A stretch of DNA of 64,000 bases from NCBI RefSeq assembly GCF_044793635.1, contig NZ_CP084992.1:3410001-3474000 (forward strand), read 5' to 3'. Origin of the DNA: Virgibacillus_F necropolis_A. GTDB lineage: Bacteria > Bacillota > Bacilli > Bacillales > Amphibacillaceae. Shown here piece by piece: positions 23,956 to 32,221 of this stretch. Within the stretch, counting starts at the first letter, position 1, and each line of letters begins with the position of its first letter. The notes beneath the pieces were generated by a model, which made no database searches, was not told the origin of the DNA, and saw only the letters and a program-made list of their open reading frames with translations. The position numbers were made by a program, and so were the translations under genes.

Positions 23956-23987
23956 ATGTCCCTTCAAAAGGCATCAGGTACAACGAA

Positions 23988-24024
23988 TACAAGGAGAACT
24001 TTCAAAATGAAAGTTCTCCTTGTA
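23988..24024. repeat. 15-bp inverted repeat hairpin
   Basis: TACAAGGAGAACTTT and AAAGTTCTCCTTGTA pair perfectly with a 6-base loop. No T-run is present, but it lies downstream of the minus-strand peptidase relic and may be its old terminator. Confidence 0.55.
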
Positions 24025-24028
24025 TATG

Positions 24029-24118
24029 CTAAAAGATTTTTTCAGTTTCCTTATAAAGGTTGATACTATCGAGGTATTTTTCAACCACAACATACTCATC
24101 GGGTTGATGGCTGAAACA
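24029..24118 (-). pseudogene. C-terminal relic of an M20-type peptidase
   Basis: Minus-strand frame CFSHQPDEYVVVEKYLDSIN then LYKETEKIF and stop. The H-x-PDEYV pattern is the usual end of M20 metallopeptidases/amidohydrolases. It is in the same frame as the glycosyltransferase and starts right after its stop codon, suggesting a deletion junction. Confidence 0.5.
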
Positions 24119-24130
24119 TTTATTTTGACA

Positions 24131-25210
24131 TTATTCCATATTTTCAAAGAAGCGTTCATTATAAGCTATGGTCGAATCATTTGGAAGGTATTGTTTTGCT
24201 GAATCATTGTGCCTCTTAGCCTTATCTACACTCCCTATATTCCAATAGCAAATACACAATTGCATATGCGGATACCAGGTATGAAATCCTATTATGTTAA
24301 AGCCAATGTCATTAGCAATCCCGACTTCGATTGCTAATTCATACCAAAAGATTGCCTTGTTAACTTCTCCTTTTGACAGATATAAATCTCCAATACGGCA
24401 GCATGTCTCGGGTCTAGGTACATCATGAGCAAATGTCTTTACTAATGCATCCATCTCCTTCTCCGGTTCTGACAAAAGTCGGTAGCAATCAGCCATATAG
24501 ATGTATGCACGAATAATATCCTCTATCCAGCCTTTATTTGTTTGCAAAAACGTTTTATAATTCGTAATAGCATCTTTGTAATTGTTATGATCTTTTAATT
24601 CGTTGGCATAATAGAATAAATCCCTTGGTGAAAGTTCTTCCCCTTTTCTCAACCTATTTTGGTATATTTGTAAATTCCGGTCACTTACAGTATTATCTAT
24701 CGTTTTCTTATCCTTCCGATGTTCAACTGCAATATCAGCATAGGAAATATTTCCGTGTACATCTAAATATTCGTGAACAGGTCCAATCCATTGAAACTGC
24801 CTATTTCTATTAATAAGACGATTTCTTCTAAATGAAAAGGAAGGATTACCATATTCATCAAAATCAATATGATATAGCATGGATACAGCATCAATATCTA
24901 ATTTTAGTTCCTTTTTTAATGTTGCAAGTTTAACTTGATTTTCCTTTGACAGTACATCATCGGCATCTAGCCATAAAATGAAATCCTTTGTAGCCTTTTC
25001 AAAGGAGAAATTCCTTGCTGCGGAAAAGTCATCGACCCATTTGAAATGATAAATGTTATTAGTAAATTGTTTTATTATATCTATTGTTCCATCCGTTGAT
25101 CCTGTATCAACAATAATAATTTCATCACAAAGATAAGCAATACTGCTTAAACATCGTCTAAGTACTTCTTCTTCATCTTTGACGATCATACATAAACTTA
25201 TTTGCATCAT
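24131..25210 (-). CDS. Family 2 glycosyltransferase with TPR-like C-terminus
   Basis: 359 residues. The GT-A domain (1-180) shows SLCMIVKDEEEVLRRCL, VDTGSTDGT for sugar-nucleotide binding, and the DxD-type WLDADD. From about 190 on there are TPR-like helix pairs (DLFYYANELKDHNNYKDAI; later GEVNKAIFWYELAIE). It transfers a sugar from a nucleotide donor in the cytosol. The next gene upstream on the same strand is a collagen-like protein, a plausible acceptor, as in exosporium glycoproteins. Start ATG 25210 after GAGGGAG. Confidence 0.85.
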   Translation of the reverse strand: MMQISLCMIVKDEEEVLRRCLSSIAYLCDEIIIVDTGSTDGTIDIIKQFTNNIYHFKWVDDFSAARNFSFEKATKDFILWLDADDVLSKENQVKLATLKKELKLDIDAVSMLYHIDFDEYGNPSFSFRRNRLINRNRQFQWIGPVHEYLDVHGNISYADIAVEHRKDKKTIDNTVSDRNLQIYQNRLRKGEELSPRDLFYYANELKDHNNYKDAITNYKTFLQTNKGWIEDIIRAYIYMADCYRLLSEPEKEMDALVKTFAHDVPRPETCCRIGDLYLSKGEVNKAIFWYELAIEVGIANDIGFNIIGFHTWYPHMQLCICYWNIGSVDKAKRHNDSAKQYLPNDSTIAYNERFFENME

Positions 25211-25336
25211 TTTTTCAACTCCCTCAAACGTGAGATTTATACTAGTGTATGTTTATTGGAATAACTTGCAACGGATGATAGTCCCATGGAAAATCATACG
25301 TTTCTTCCGTTTTATCCCATCCATATGGATAAATAC

Positions 25337-25372
25337 AAAAAAAGAAGGCTCCCAATATTGTGAGAGTCTTCT
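25337..25372 (-). terminator. Terminator of the collagen-like gene
   Basis: Read on the minus strand, GAAGACTCTC, loop, GGGAGCCTTC, then TTTTTTT. It separates the collagen-like gene from the glycosyltransferase. Confidence 0.7.
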
Positions 25373-25432
25373 CAAAAAATAGTTGTAGGTGTCCCATATA
25401 ATAAGGAGAAAGCTACAACGACATCTTATTTA

Positions 25433-26074
25433 TTATGCATCTGTTATTTTATGAATAGACCAGACGGTTCCGGACGGATCAGTTCCGCCAATGTTTAAAT
25501 CAATTGTTAGCCCATCGGATAAATATAACAGACCAACTTGATCACCTGCATTTAATTCTACATCACCAACTAACGTGACTGTTCCATTACCTAATATTAC
25601 CCTAAGCTGTAGTAGTGCCAATATATCCACATTTAGGACCGGGAATAAACCAGAGATTAAATCAGTTCCCGATGATAAATTACGTACGACAAATGATGGA
25701 TCTATCCCCTCACCAATTGCAGCTGTAAGCGCAGCAGTAGTAGTATAACTAATTACCGTTTTTATTGCATACCTTCCACTTGATGGAACAGTATAGGTCC
25801 CAGTTATCGGATCAAATCCAGTGCCAGTATAGTATGGATCTGTCACTGTCCAGTTGTCTAATTGTTGGTCGGCAGAAAGAGTTGTAGCTGCCCTTGAAGC
25901 GGAAAATCCTACATCCGCAACAACAGGTCCGGTTGGCCCAGTTGGTCCAGTTGGCCCTAGTGGCCCCTGTGGCCCCAGTGGTCCCCGTAGTCCCCTTGGT
26001 CCAGGTGGTCCAGTTGGTCCTCTTGGTCCTGGTGGACTAACACATGTGCAGTTGAAATTGCAATTACATGCCAT
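25433..26074 (-). CDS. Collagen-like exosporium-type protein
   Basis: 213 residues. Residues 1-12 are Cys-rich (ACNCNFNCTC). Residues 13-50 are about a dozen Gly-X-Y triplets (GPTGPTGPTGP) that would form a collagen triple helix. Residues 55-213 are a beta-rich, Gly/Thr/Val-rich head like the C1q/BclA trimerisation domain. This layout is that of BclA-type exosporium filaments. It lacks a classical signal peptide, as expected for spore-surface proteins made in the mother cell. Ribosome binding site GGGAGGTG before ATG 26074. Confidence 0.85.
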   Translation of the reverse strand: MACNCNFNCTCVSPPGPRGPTGPPGPRGLRGPLGPQGPLGPTGPTGPTGPVVADVGFSASRAATTLSADQQLDNWTVTDPYYTGTGFDPITGTYTVPSSGRYAIKTVISYTTTAALTAAIGEGIDPSFVVRNLSSGTDLISGLFPVLNVDILALLQLRVILGNGTVTLVGDVELNAGDQVGLLYLSDGLTIDLNIGGTDPSGTVWSIHKITDA

Positions 26075-26223
26075 AAAAATACACCTCCCTTCACTTTAAG
26101 ATAGTTTATCTTACGCGGGTATTTGGATTGAATGTAGTGCATGTACCATGCTATTGCAGCAAATGTGCGCGAATACCAGGGGAAGAAACCAAGGTACTAA
26201 TTCTTTTGTTTTCAGATTTAGCT

Positions 26224-26302
26224 TGTTCAATTATAGGATTGGGCACGATTGTATAATTGAACAAGGCGTCCTTCTGAATCGGGGCAGTTTGTTGAATAAA
26301 GA
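26224..26302 (+). repeat. Dispersed repeat, divergent copy
   Basis: TTGTTCAATTATAGGATTGGGCAC with an added inverted TTGTTCAATTATA/TATAATTGAACAA pair, then GGCGTCC and GGGGCAGTTTGTTGAATAAAG. It lies between the divergent collagen-like and DUF1428 genes. Confidence 0.6.
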
Positions 26303-26396
26303 AATTTAGCAATTAAGAAGAAATTATTGACGGTTATGTGTGCTAGACTTGACTCTGATAATAACGTTAATAATTCCATCTAAAGGAGGATTAAAC

Positions 26397-26741
26397 ATGT
26401 ATTTAGAAATTTATCTTTATCCAGTACTGGAAGAAAACAAAGAACAATTTTTAAAAATTAATCGAGAAGCTGAACGTATTTACAAAGAGTATGGTGCGAT
26501 CGAGAGCGAAACATTTACTGCTGCATCTATTCAGCCGGAATATGGTTGTTCTGGAATGGTATCGGCAGTTGAACTACAAGAAAGCGAGATACTTATGTTA
26601 GAAATTAACCGCTATCATAATAAGGATCACCATAGTCAGGTTTTGGAGAAAGTTGATAACGATGAACAGATTGAAAAGTTATATAATCAAATGACAAAGG
26701 TAATCGATGTGAGTCGAACTGTCCGTGGTGAATTCGAATAG
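26397..26741 (+). CDS. DUF1428 family protein
   Basis: 114 residues with the ferredoxin-like, alpha/beta-barrel pattern of DUF1428 (YLEIYLYPVLEENKEQFLK; later EILMLEINRYHNKDHHSQV). The family forms dimeric barrels of unknown function. ATG 26397 is preceded by AAAGGAGGATT, a strong ribosome binding site; the longer frame from 26340 is rejected. A near-consensus repeat follows. Confidence 0.75.
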   Translation: MYLEIYLYPVLEENKEQFLKINREAERIYKEYGAIESETFTAASIQPEYGCSGMVSAVELQESEILMLEINRYHNKDHHSQVLEKVDNDEQIEKLYNQMTKVIDVSRTVRGEFE

Positions 26742-26763
26742 CCATAACAAAGAAAAGGAATTG

Positions 26764-26838
26764 CCGTAATAGGGCGCTTTTCTGGAATAAAGATCAGCGC
26801 TCATTTTTCATTTACGAAGGGCCATTTTGTTGATACTG
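26764..26838 (+). repeat. Dispersed repeat, near-consensus copy
   Basis: GTAATAGGGCGCTTTTCTGGAATAAAGATCAGCGCTC, then ACGAAGGGCCATTTTGTTGATA. Confidence 0.9.
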
Positions 26839-26938
26839 AGTAAGGTAAAAGTTTTGATACCATTTAATTTTTTAAAAAGGATTCTAAGAATGAATGTTGA
26901 ATTTATATTAGGATAGAAAAACATTAGGAGGGATAGCT

Positions 26939-27433
26939 TTGTTAGACTTTAAAACTACTGATTTATGCGACGACCATTCAGATTCACTACAAATTAGCAA
27001 TCTTGCATTCCGTTCTTTTGGAAAAAAGACACGTTTTTCAGGGAAAATTGAAACTGTAAATGTGTATGAGGATAACGTGCTCATCGTGGAAGCACTTGAA
27101 AATGTACCAGAAGGCACCGTCATCGTTGTAAACGGTGGTGGTTCTAATCGATGCGCACTTCTTGGTGATCGTTTAGCAGGCATCGCGCAATCAAGAAAGC
27201 TATCAGGTATTATTATAAACGGTTATGTTAGAGACTCTGTTGATCTTGCTAAAATAGATGTTGGCATTCTTGCATTGGGAACACATCCGCTAAAAAGTAA
27301 AAAAAATGGCACTGGCGAACGTGATAGCATTCTTCACTTCGGAGGAGTCGACTGGAGGCCAGAAGAATATGTTTACGCGGATGAAGACGGGGTTATTATT
27401 TCTAAACAACCTCTTTTAACGGATAATTCATAG
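26939..27433 (+). CDS. RraA-like protein / HMG aldolase family
   Basis: 164 residues of the RraA/4-hydroxy-4-methyl-2-oxoglutarate aldolase fold: DLCDDHSDSLQI at the start, NGGGSNRCALLGDRLAG and INGYVRDSVDLAK later (the GxxL and Arg-Asp residues of the metal/pyruvate site). Members are either aldolases or RNase E inhibitors; Bacillaceae generally lack RNase E, so an aldolase-like role is more likely (inference). The start is TTG 26939, 8 bases after GGAGGGA. Confidence 0.8.
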   Translation: MLDFKTTDLCDDHSDSLQISNLAFRSFGKKTRFSGKIETVNVYEDNVLIVEALENVPEGTVIVVNGGGSNRCALLGDRLAGIAQSRKLSGIIINGYVRDSVDLAKIDVGILALGTHPLKSKKNGTGERDSILHFGGVDWRPEEYVYADEDGVIISKQPLLTDNS

Positions 27434-27553
27434 GACTAAACGGGGAAAATGATTTTGGTATTAAATCGGTAACAATCTTAGAATTTTCGGATTGTGAATG
27501 TATTTTGCACTGTCTTTGATCGAAGGGTTTGATGTCAATTTGTAAGTTCTCAT

Positions 27554-27640
27554 TCAACTAATGTGCGCGAATCTTTAATAAAAGGTTCGCAAATTTCTTA
27601 TTGAAGTAAAAAGGCAGAATAATTCAGCCATTTAACAGAA
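27554..27640 (+). repeat. Dispersed repeat, divergent copy
   Basis: CTAATGTGCGCGAATCTTTAATAAAAGGTTCGCAAATTTC, then AAGGCAGAATAATTCAGCCA. The GCGAA..TTCGC stem is kept. It fills much of the gap 27434-27777. Confidence 0.65.
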
Positions 27641-27777
27641 CAAGGATTTTTATTTTTTATCAAGAAATATAATAATGAGATGGAAATAGATGTGTTTAAA
27701 AGGTATTCAAGGATATTGTGAATTAAACGATTAGAAATGTTGGATTTCTAAAATTAAAGGAAGGGGGTGTTTTTAAC

Positions 27778-28287
27778 ATGAGTGATCTGAAATTGATTGA
27801 AACTTATAATAAATTTTTACACGATTATTCATTGGAGCAACTAAAGCGTATACCTGAGCATGGGGTTTGGTCAATCGGTCAAATGTATGACCATCTAATT
27901 GTCGTAGCTCATGAGTATCTTGATAGTGTTGAATCTTGTGCAAAAACTGGTGGAGAGCAAAAGCTCGGAAAGACGGAGTTTGGAGAATATTTATTTAATA
28001 TTGGTGGATTCCCGCCAATTAAAATTAAAATTCCGGACGATACCCCTCCCGACAATTCAAAAAGTAAAGATGACATTATGCTTGAGCTCAATCATCTGAT
28101 AAAAAGAATGAGAGAATTGGAAATGAAAGTAGATGATATAAACCCAAATTACAAAGTTAAACATGGGGGTTTTGGATTGCTGAATGCACAGGAGTGGTTT
28201 TCTCTTGTCGGGATGCATTTTCGTCATCATCTGCGTCAAAAGTATGAACTGGATCAAAAACTTGGGATTAAACAAATATTTAGTTAG
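27778..28287 (+). CDS. DinB family protein
   Basis: 169 residues, four-helix DinB/YfiT-type bundle. Candidate metal ligands are the His in MYDHLI and the C-terminal pair in FRHHLRQ. DinB-like proteins include bacillithiol/mycothiol-dependent S-transferases, so a detoxification role is possible but unproven. ATG 27778 follows GGAAGGGGGTG. It is the first of three DinB-type genes within 2 kb. Confidence 0.75.
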   Translation: MSDLKLIETYNKFLHDYSLEQLKRIPEHGVWSIGQMYDHLIVVAHEYLDSVESCAKTGGEQKLGKTEFGEYLFNIGGFPPIKIKIPDDTPPDNSKSKDDIMLELNHLIKRMRELEMKVDDINPNYKVKHGGFGLLNAQEWFSLVGMHFRHHLRQKYELDQKLGIKQIFS

Positions 28288-28374
28288 GGATCTTGTAGTT
28301 AAAAAATGGAAGTTATATAGAGTCGAAGTAAGTAGGTCGACTTTAACTCATATATATTCTAAGGAAGAAATAAT

Positions 28375-28509
28375 TTGAAGCTTTCACATGTACGATTAAC
28401 AGTACTAAATATTCGAGAATGTTTTTTATTTTACCGGGAAGCGCTTGAAGTTCTATATGGAAAAGTGAACCCTATGACTCTAAAGCAATCGGGCGAAATT
28501 CCGGAATAA
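28375..28509 (+). pseudogene. VOC gene truncated by the dispersed repeat
   Basis: TTG 28375 after AAGGAAG begins KLSHVRLTVLNIRECFLFY then REALEVLYG, the N-terminal strand-helix of a VOC/glyoxalase protein. After KVNPMT the frame runs into the repeat (AATCGGGCGAAATTCC) and stops at 28509. The rest of the domain is absent. The repeat sits exactly at the deletion end. Confidence 0.75.
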
Positions 28510-28556
28510 AGGACAGTGTACGAATTGCCATAGTAGGGCCATTTAATTGAATAAGA
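28480..28556 (+). repeat. Dispersed repeat, copy at a truncation point
   Basis: AGCAATCGGGCGAAATTCCGGAATAAAGGA, then TAGTAGGGCCATTTAATTGAATAAG. Confidence 0.85.
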
Positions 28557-28635
28557 AGGAATTTATGAAAGATTGTCGAAGGAGTAATAAGGTGCGAATT
28601 GATTCCCATAATATTTAAAAAGGGGAGGTGTATGT

Positions 28636-29115
28636 ATGTGTCATTCAAAAGATGTTTTGTCCGATCAATTGTCAGCCAATGCTAATGAGAAAAGTTGGTA
28701 TGTACCATTTTCGCTATCAGTTAAAAATTTGACAGAGGAAGAAGCTTTTTGGAAGGCAAATGAAGAGAATAATAGTATTGCCGAAATTGTACAGCATTTG
28801 ATTTACTGGAATAAAACATGGCAAACAAGGTATAAAGAATCGAGAGTTCATGCTGTTCCGACAGTAAGAAATAATGATAGTACGTTTATGATATCAAAAA
28901 ATAATACATTTGATGAATTACATAAACAACTCTTAGAAATACTTTTATATTGGCAGGAATTATTACAGGAAATACAACTAGAAAGTGATGTTCAAGGTAT
29001 CCCCGATAGCAAATGGTGGGAAATATTAGCGAGTGTAACGACACATAACGCTTATCATATTGGCCAAATTATTTATATTAGGAAGATGCAAAAGAGCTGG
29101 AATCACAATTATTAA
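28636..29115 (+). CDS. DinB-superfamily protein
   Basis: 159 residues with the three-His DinB arrangement: VQHLIYW, then THNAYHIGQIIYIRKMQ near the C-terminus. These His form a metal site at the end of a four-helix bundle in the family. Start ATG 28636, ribosome binding site AGGGGAGGTG. It is 37 bases upstream of a paralogue with the same C-terminal motif, so the pair probably forms an operon. Confidence 0.8.
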   Translation: MCHSKDVLSDQLSANANEKSWYVPFSLSVKNLTEEEAFWKANEENNSIAEIVQHLIYWNKTWQTRYKESRVHAVPTVRNNDSTFMISKNNTFDELHKQLLEILLYWQELLQEIQLESDVQGIPDSKWWEILASVTTHNAYHIGQIIYIRKMQKSWNHNY

Positions 29116-29152
29116 ATATAATAGATTTAACTAAAATTGGAGGGAATAGAAA

Positions 29153-29647
29153 ATGGAGGTAAAGACACTTTTGTTACAACAATGGGCAAGCTGCTTAGAT
29201 GAAGAAGACTGGTTTCCACCACTTGAAAAAGTGCTAGAGGATATTACTTTTGAACAGGCAATTTGGAAACCAGCTGATGGGGCAATGAATTCCATTTGGG
29301 AATTAGTTTGTCATTTACGTTTCTATGAAAAGAGATTTCTGATGCGATTTCTTGGTGAAACAGCGAATGAACCACAGGCAGAAAATAATGACTCTACATT
29401 TCGATTACCAACTGAGACGTTAGAAAATTGGAAGGAAACAAAAAAAGAATACTTTTATGTTCATCGTGAACTTGGAAAAATACTAGCAAAATCAGAACAT
29501 GAAGATTTGTATAGACAGATCCCAGGAGAAGATAATTCATTAGTGCTTGAACTGAAGAGTTTAGCATTGCATGACGCATATCATATTGGGCAAATTGTAT
29601 TCCTAAGTAAAATGCAAGGAGCTTGGCCAGAGAAACGCAGCTTTTAA
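29153..29647 (+). CDS. DinB-superfamily protein
   Basis: 164 residues, paralogue of the preceding gene: WELVCHLRFYEKRF in helix 2 and LHDAYHIGQIVFLSKMQ at the C-terminus carry the metal-site His. The start is ATG 29153 after GGAGGG. Its last 58 codons plus the downstream repeat were duplicated to 49079-49310. Confidence 0.8.
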   Translation: MEVKTLLLQQWASCLDEEDWFPPLEKVLEDITFEQAIWKPADGAMNSIWELVCHLRFYEKRFLMRFLGETANEPQAENNDSTFRLPTETLENWKETKKEYFYVHRELGKILAKSEHEDLYRQIPGEDNSLVLELKSLALHDAYHIGQIVFLSKMQGAWPEKRSF

Positions 29648-29672
29648 AAAAGCTTCATTGGCTTTAAAGTTA

Positions 29673-29722
29673 TTCCATTATAGGGGGCTTATCTGCAATA
29701 AAGCCGATGCAAATCAGTCTAA
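29673..29722 (+). repeat. Dispersed repeat, short degenerate copy
   Basis: CCATTATAGGGGGCTTATCTGCAATAAAG. The same 5' sequence occurs at 49278, after the duplicated DinB end. Confidence 0.55.
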
Positions 29723-29724
29723 GA

Positions 29725-29796
29725 ACGATTGGGCGCTTTTCCGGAATAGGATACGCGCTTTTTTTTATGAAAAGGGCCAGTTAATTAAATAACTCC
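29725..29796 (+). repeat. Dispersed repeat, near-consensus copy
   Basis: ACGATTGGGCGCTTTTCCGGAATAGGATACGCGC, TTTTTTATGAAAAGGGCC, then AGTTAATTAAATAACTCC. Second of two tandem copies. Confidence 0.85.
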
Positions 29797-29929
29797 TTGT
29801 GCAAGTAACAGAGATTTGAAATAATTGTTCTTAAGATAAAGCACAAATTAATAAAATAAGGGTATTTATTATCAGAGGAGAATTTGTATAAAGGTATTAT
29901 TTGTATGAAATTAATTGGGGGAGAATGTT

Positions 29930-30664
29930 ATGCAGGAAAACGAATTGGAAATGGAAGATAATAACGAGACCGGGGGTTGGAAGTCAAAACTTAAAACTGC
30001 TTTCTCAGTAGCTTGTGTTTTGGGTTTTATTTTTGGATGGATTGGAATTATAAGGCACATTATGAAGACTATACACACTGACGAGAGTGTTGTCTATTTT
30101 AGTCTTCCAGTAGGTGGAGCAATGACTGTTATATTTGTTTCAATGGGATTAGGGATTCTTACACTGATATTTTTCATTTTACTTAAAAATACACTTTTAA
30201 GAAAGTATTCATTTGCTGAAATAAAAAAATATTCATTTGAATTATTAATAGGTTTTATAGCTTATGTAATTGTTTCATCCCCATTTTTGTTTTTTGCAAT
30301 CGACAATTATATTTACGTTACAAAAGACGAGGTTGGATACTCCGGATTTTGGGCGATAGGTGATGGTAAATATAGTTGGGATGAAGGTGTTAAAAACATT
30401 ACTTTAGATTATAGTTATGCTGATATGGGTGATACTTCTGACAACTTTAGTGGTAAGTATACTTTTCATTTATCTGATGATAAACATGTTGAAATCTGGG
30501 AAAATTCATTGGACGGCAATTTTGAAAGTATAGAAAAAATCAATGATATAGCTTTAATGCATGATGTAACTTATAACGTGATTTCTGCACCTTCTGATGA
30601 GAATATTGAAAAATGGATTCCGGAAAAACATCAGGAATTTGTAAAAGAGTTGTTTTCCAAATAA
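29930..30664 (+). CDS. Membrane protein of unknown function
   Basis: 244 residues: an acidic N-terminus, three hydrophobic segments (about 27-45, 60-87, 105-128), then an extracytoplasmic-looking domain of about 115 residues rich in Asp, Tyr and Gly (VGYSGFWAIGDGKYSWDEG). I do not recognise the family. ATG 29930 follows TTGGGGGAGA. Confidence 0.65.
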   Translation: MQENELEMEDNNETGGWKSKLKTAFSVACVLGFIFGWIGIIRHIMKTIHTDESVVYFSLPVGGAMTVIFVSMGLGILTLIFFILLKNTLLRKYSFAEIKKYSFELLIGFIAYVIVSSPFLFFAIDNYIYVTKDEVGYSGFWAIGDGKYSWDEGVKNITLDYSYADMGDTSDNFSGKYTFHLSDDKHVEIWENSLDGNFESIEKINDIALMHDVTYNVISAPSDENIEKWIPEKHQEFVKELFSK

Positions 30665-30732
30665 AGAATATGGAAGGTTTGGGAATGTACCTAATGTAGC
30701 AATGGGACCAAATCTCGCAACAAGCAATAGCG

Positions 30733-30780
30733 GGCAGTAGAAGACCCGTACTTTTTAAAAGCACTAGGTCTTCTACTGCC
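30733..30780. repeat. 14-bp inverted repeat
   Basis: GGCAGTAGAAGACC and GGTCTTCTACTGCC, 20-base loop. It may terminate transcription from both sides between the convergent genes at 29930 and 30849. Confidence 0.6.
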
Positions 30781-30848
30781 AATGAGTTATATCTGGTTCG
30801 TATATTAATCGATGTTGCGAAGTGAATGAAAAAGTTCCCAAACGAGGT

Positions 30849-31055
30849 CTAATTTCCTTTTCTATTGATTAACCTTTTTAAAATTAAGTAAATCGGAACG
30901 TAGATTACCAAGAAAATACTGAAATCAGCTAATAGCAATAGTAAATCAAATTTATCTGTAAACCAGTTATAATCAAGACCAACAAGAGAATGTATCCAAT
31001 CAGAAACAATTTCAGATATAAAGAGACTAATAAAAATTATTATGAGTTCCTTCAA
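30849..31055 (-). CDS. Small two-helix membrane protein
   Basis: 68 residues from TTG 31055, with AAGGTGGTGAT as a good ribosome binding site. Hydrophobic segments at about 4-16 and 37-60 flank DWIHSLVGLDYNWFTDKF. The tail is basic (KRLINRKGN). No family is recognised. Confidence 0.55.
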   Translation of the reverse strand: MKELIIIFISLFISEIVSDWIHSLVGLDYNWFTDKFDLLLLLADFSIFLVIYVPIYLILKRLINRKGN

Positions 31056-31335
31056 AGAACATCACCACCTTGTAAAAGTTAGCTTCAATTCTTCATTCAT
31101 TATAATTTTATCAGAAAATTCACAGTTTGCAAATATATTTATTTTTTAAATGAGATGAATCTGAGTAACTGATTCTATGCGATCTACGGTGGAATAACAA
31201 GTTATTCTAATGGGGGTGTATCATTCTGTGAATTTAAATATGCGAGGGGGATTATACGGATTGAAAAAAAACAGTGAATGAGATATCTATTTGAGACAAA
31301 ATAGTACAATTTGTCTTATGAGAAGGAGACTTTTT

Positions 31336-31759
31336 ATGAAAGAATGGTTTGGAGCATCAGGTATCTGTATAAATGAAAACAATGAATTGTTAATGGTGTT
31401 ACAAGGTAAGCCTGAAGAAGAAAAAACATGGTCTATCCCCTCAGGAGGGCAAGAAAAAATGAAACCTATGCCGAATGCTGTTTAAGAGAAATTGAAGAAG
31501 AATTAGGCTATGTTGTAAAATAGTTGATGAGGTAAAAGTGAAAAAAGGGAAACATGAAGAACTTAATATATCTTTTGAAGATCATTATTTTTTAGTTAGG
31601 CTTGTAGTAGGTGAAAGAAAAATCCAAGATCCCGATAATTTAATTTATGATATAGCTTGGAAATCAGCGAGTCAATTAAAGGATTTAGATTTAACATATC
31701 CAGAAGATAGGGAATTCTTAACACAATACACTAAAGAATTTGGGAGTGAATTTAACTAA
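31336..31759 (+). pseudogene. Nudix hydrolase with two frameshifts
   Basis: ATG 31336 (ribosome binding site AGAAGGAGA) begins KEWFGASGICINENNELLM. The Nudix box can be rebuilt as GGQEKNETYAECCLREIEEE plus LGY, only if one base is removed from the A-run at 31450-31456. A second base is missing at GTAAAATAG near 31519. The remainder runs from VDEVKVKKGKHEE to the stop at 31759. Both lesions are in A-runs, so either a recent pseudogene or sequencing indels; the protein is otherwise well kept. Confidence 0.75.
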
Positions 31760-31791
31760 CAGAATACCTGCTAATACAAGTTCCGCGATAT

Positions 31792-31868
31792 GCCATAATA
31801 CGAACGGGCACATTCCTGAAATAAAGACCAGCGCTCATTTTTACGAAGGGCCATTTAATGGAGTAAGG
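31792..31868 (+). repeat. Dispersed repeat, copy
   Basis: AATACGAACGGGCACATTCCTGAAATAAAGACCAGCGCTC, then ACGAAGGGCCATTTAATGGAGTAAGG. Confidence 0.8.
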
Positions 31869-31936
31869 TTACTTGCGCTCAATATTAAATTTACTGCCAT
31901 CTTTTGTTTACTTGTGGTATAATTAGATTAGTTAAT

Positions 31937-32036
31937 AAGGGGAGTAGCTTTTACAGTATTGTCGTCATTACAGAGTGTGCAGGTCACTCTCGGCATTACT
32001 GGCAACTTACGGTGTTGTTAGCAAGACCTTTACCAT
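31937..32036 (+). ncRNA. yybP-ykoY manganese riboswitch
   Basis: AAGGGGAGTAGC at the 5' end, CACTCTCGGCATTACTGG in the middle and TTAGCAAGACCTTTACC at the 3' end match the yybP-ykoY class from memory. This class senses Mn2+ and sits before TerC/YkoY-type genes; the next gene is TerC. A promoter-like TATAAT (31917-31922) lies just upstream. Confidence 0.85.
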
Positions 32037-32101
32037 AAATGGTAAAGGTCTGATTTTATTTATAGAGACTTTTACCATAATTGGTAAAGGTCTCTTTTTT
32101 T
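32025..32101 (+). terminator. Two tandem hairpins after the Mn riboswitch
   Basis: GACCTTTACC/GGTAAAGGTC (32025-32050) is followed by GAGACTTTTACC/GGTAAAGGTCTC (32065-32094) and TTTTTTT. The left arm of the first overlaps the riboswitch 3' helix, the usual expression platform; the second is a near copy and the stronger terminator. Confidence 0.8.
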
Positions 32102-32221
32102 ATACGTAGGTAAAGTATAAATGTTATGAGCAAATGCCAGTATAAGAAAGGCTATGCAACTTGTTATCAAGGGAAGGCAACTGGCAAGTTTACCAGATGT
32201 CAAATGAGAGGGGTAATAATT

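Noticed and set aside
23933..24024. Palindromes as a possible CRISPR or integron site
   Set aside because: Only single inverted repeats; no spaced direct repeats and no cas or integrase gene.
25854..26099. Gly/Pro-rich + frame opposite the collagen-like gene
   Set aside because: It is the antisense reading of the Gly-X-Y repeats, which stays open by composition.
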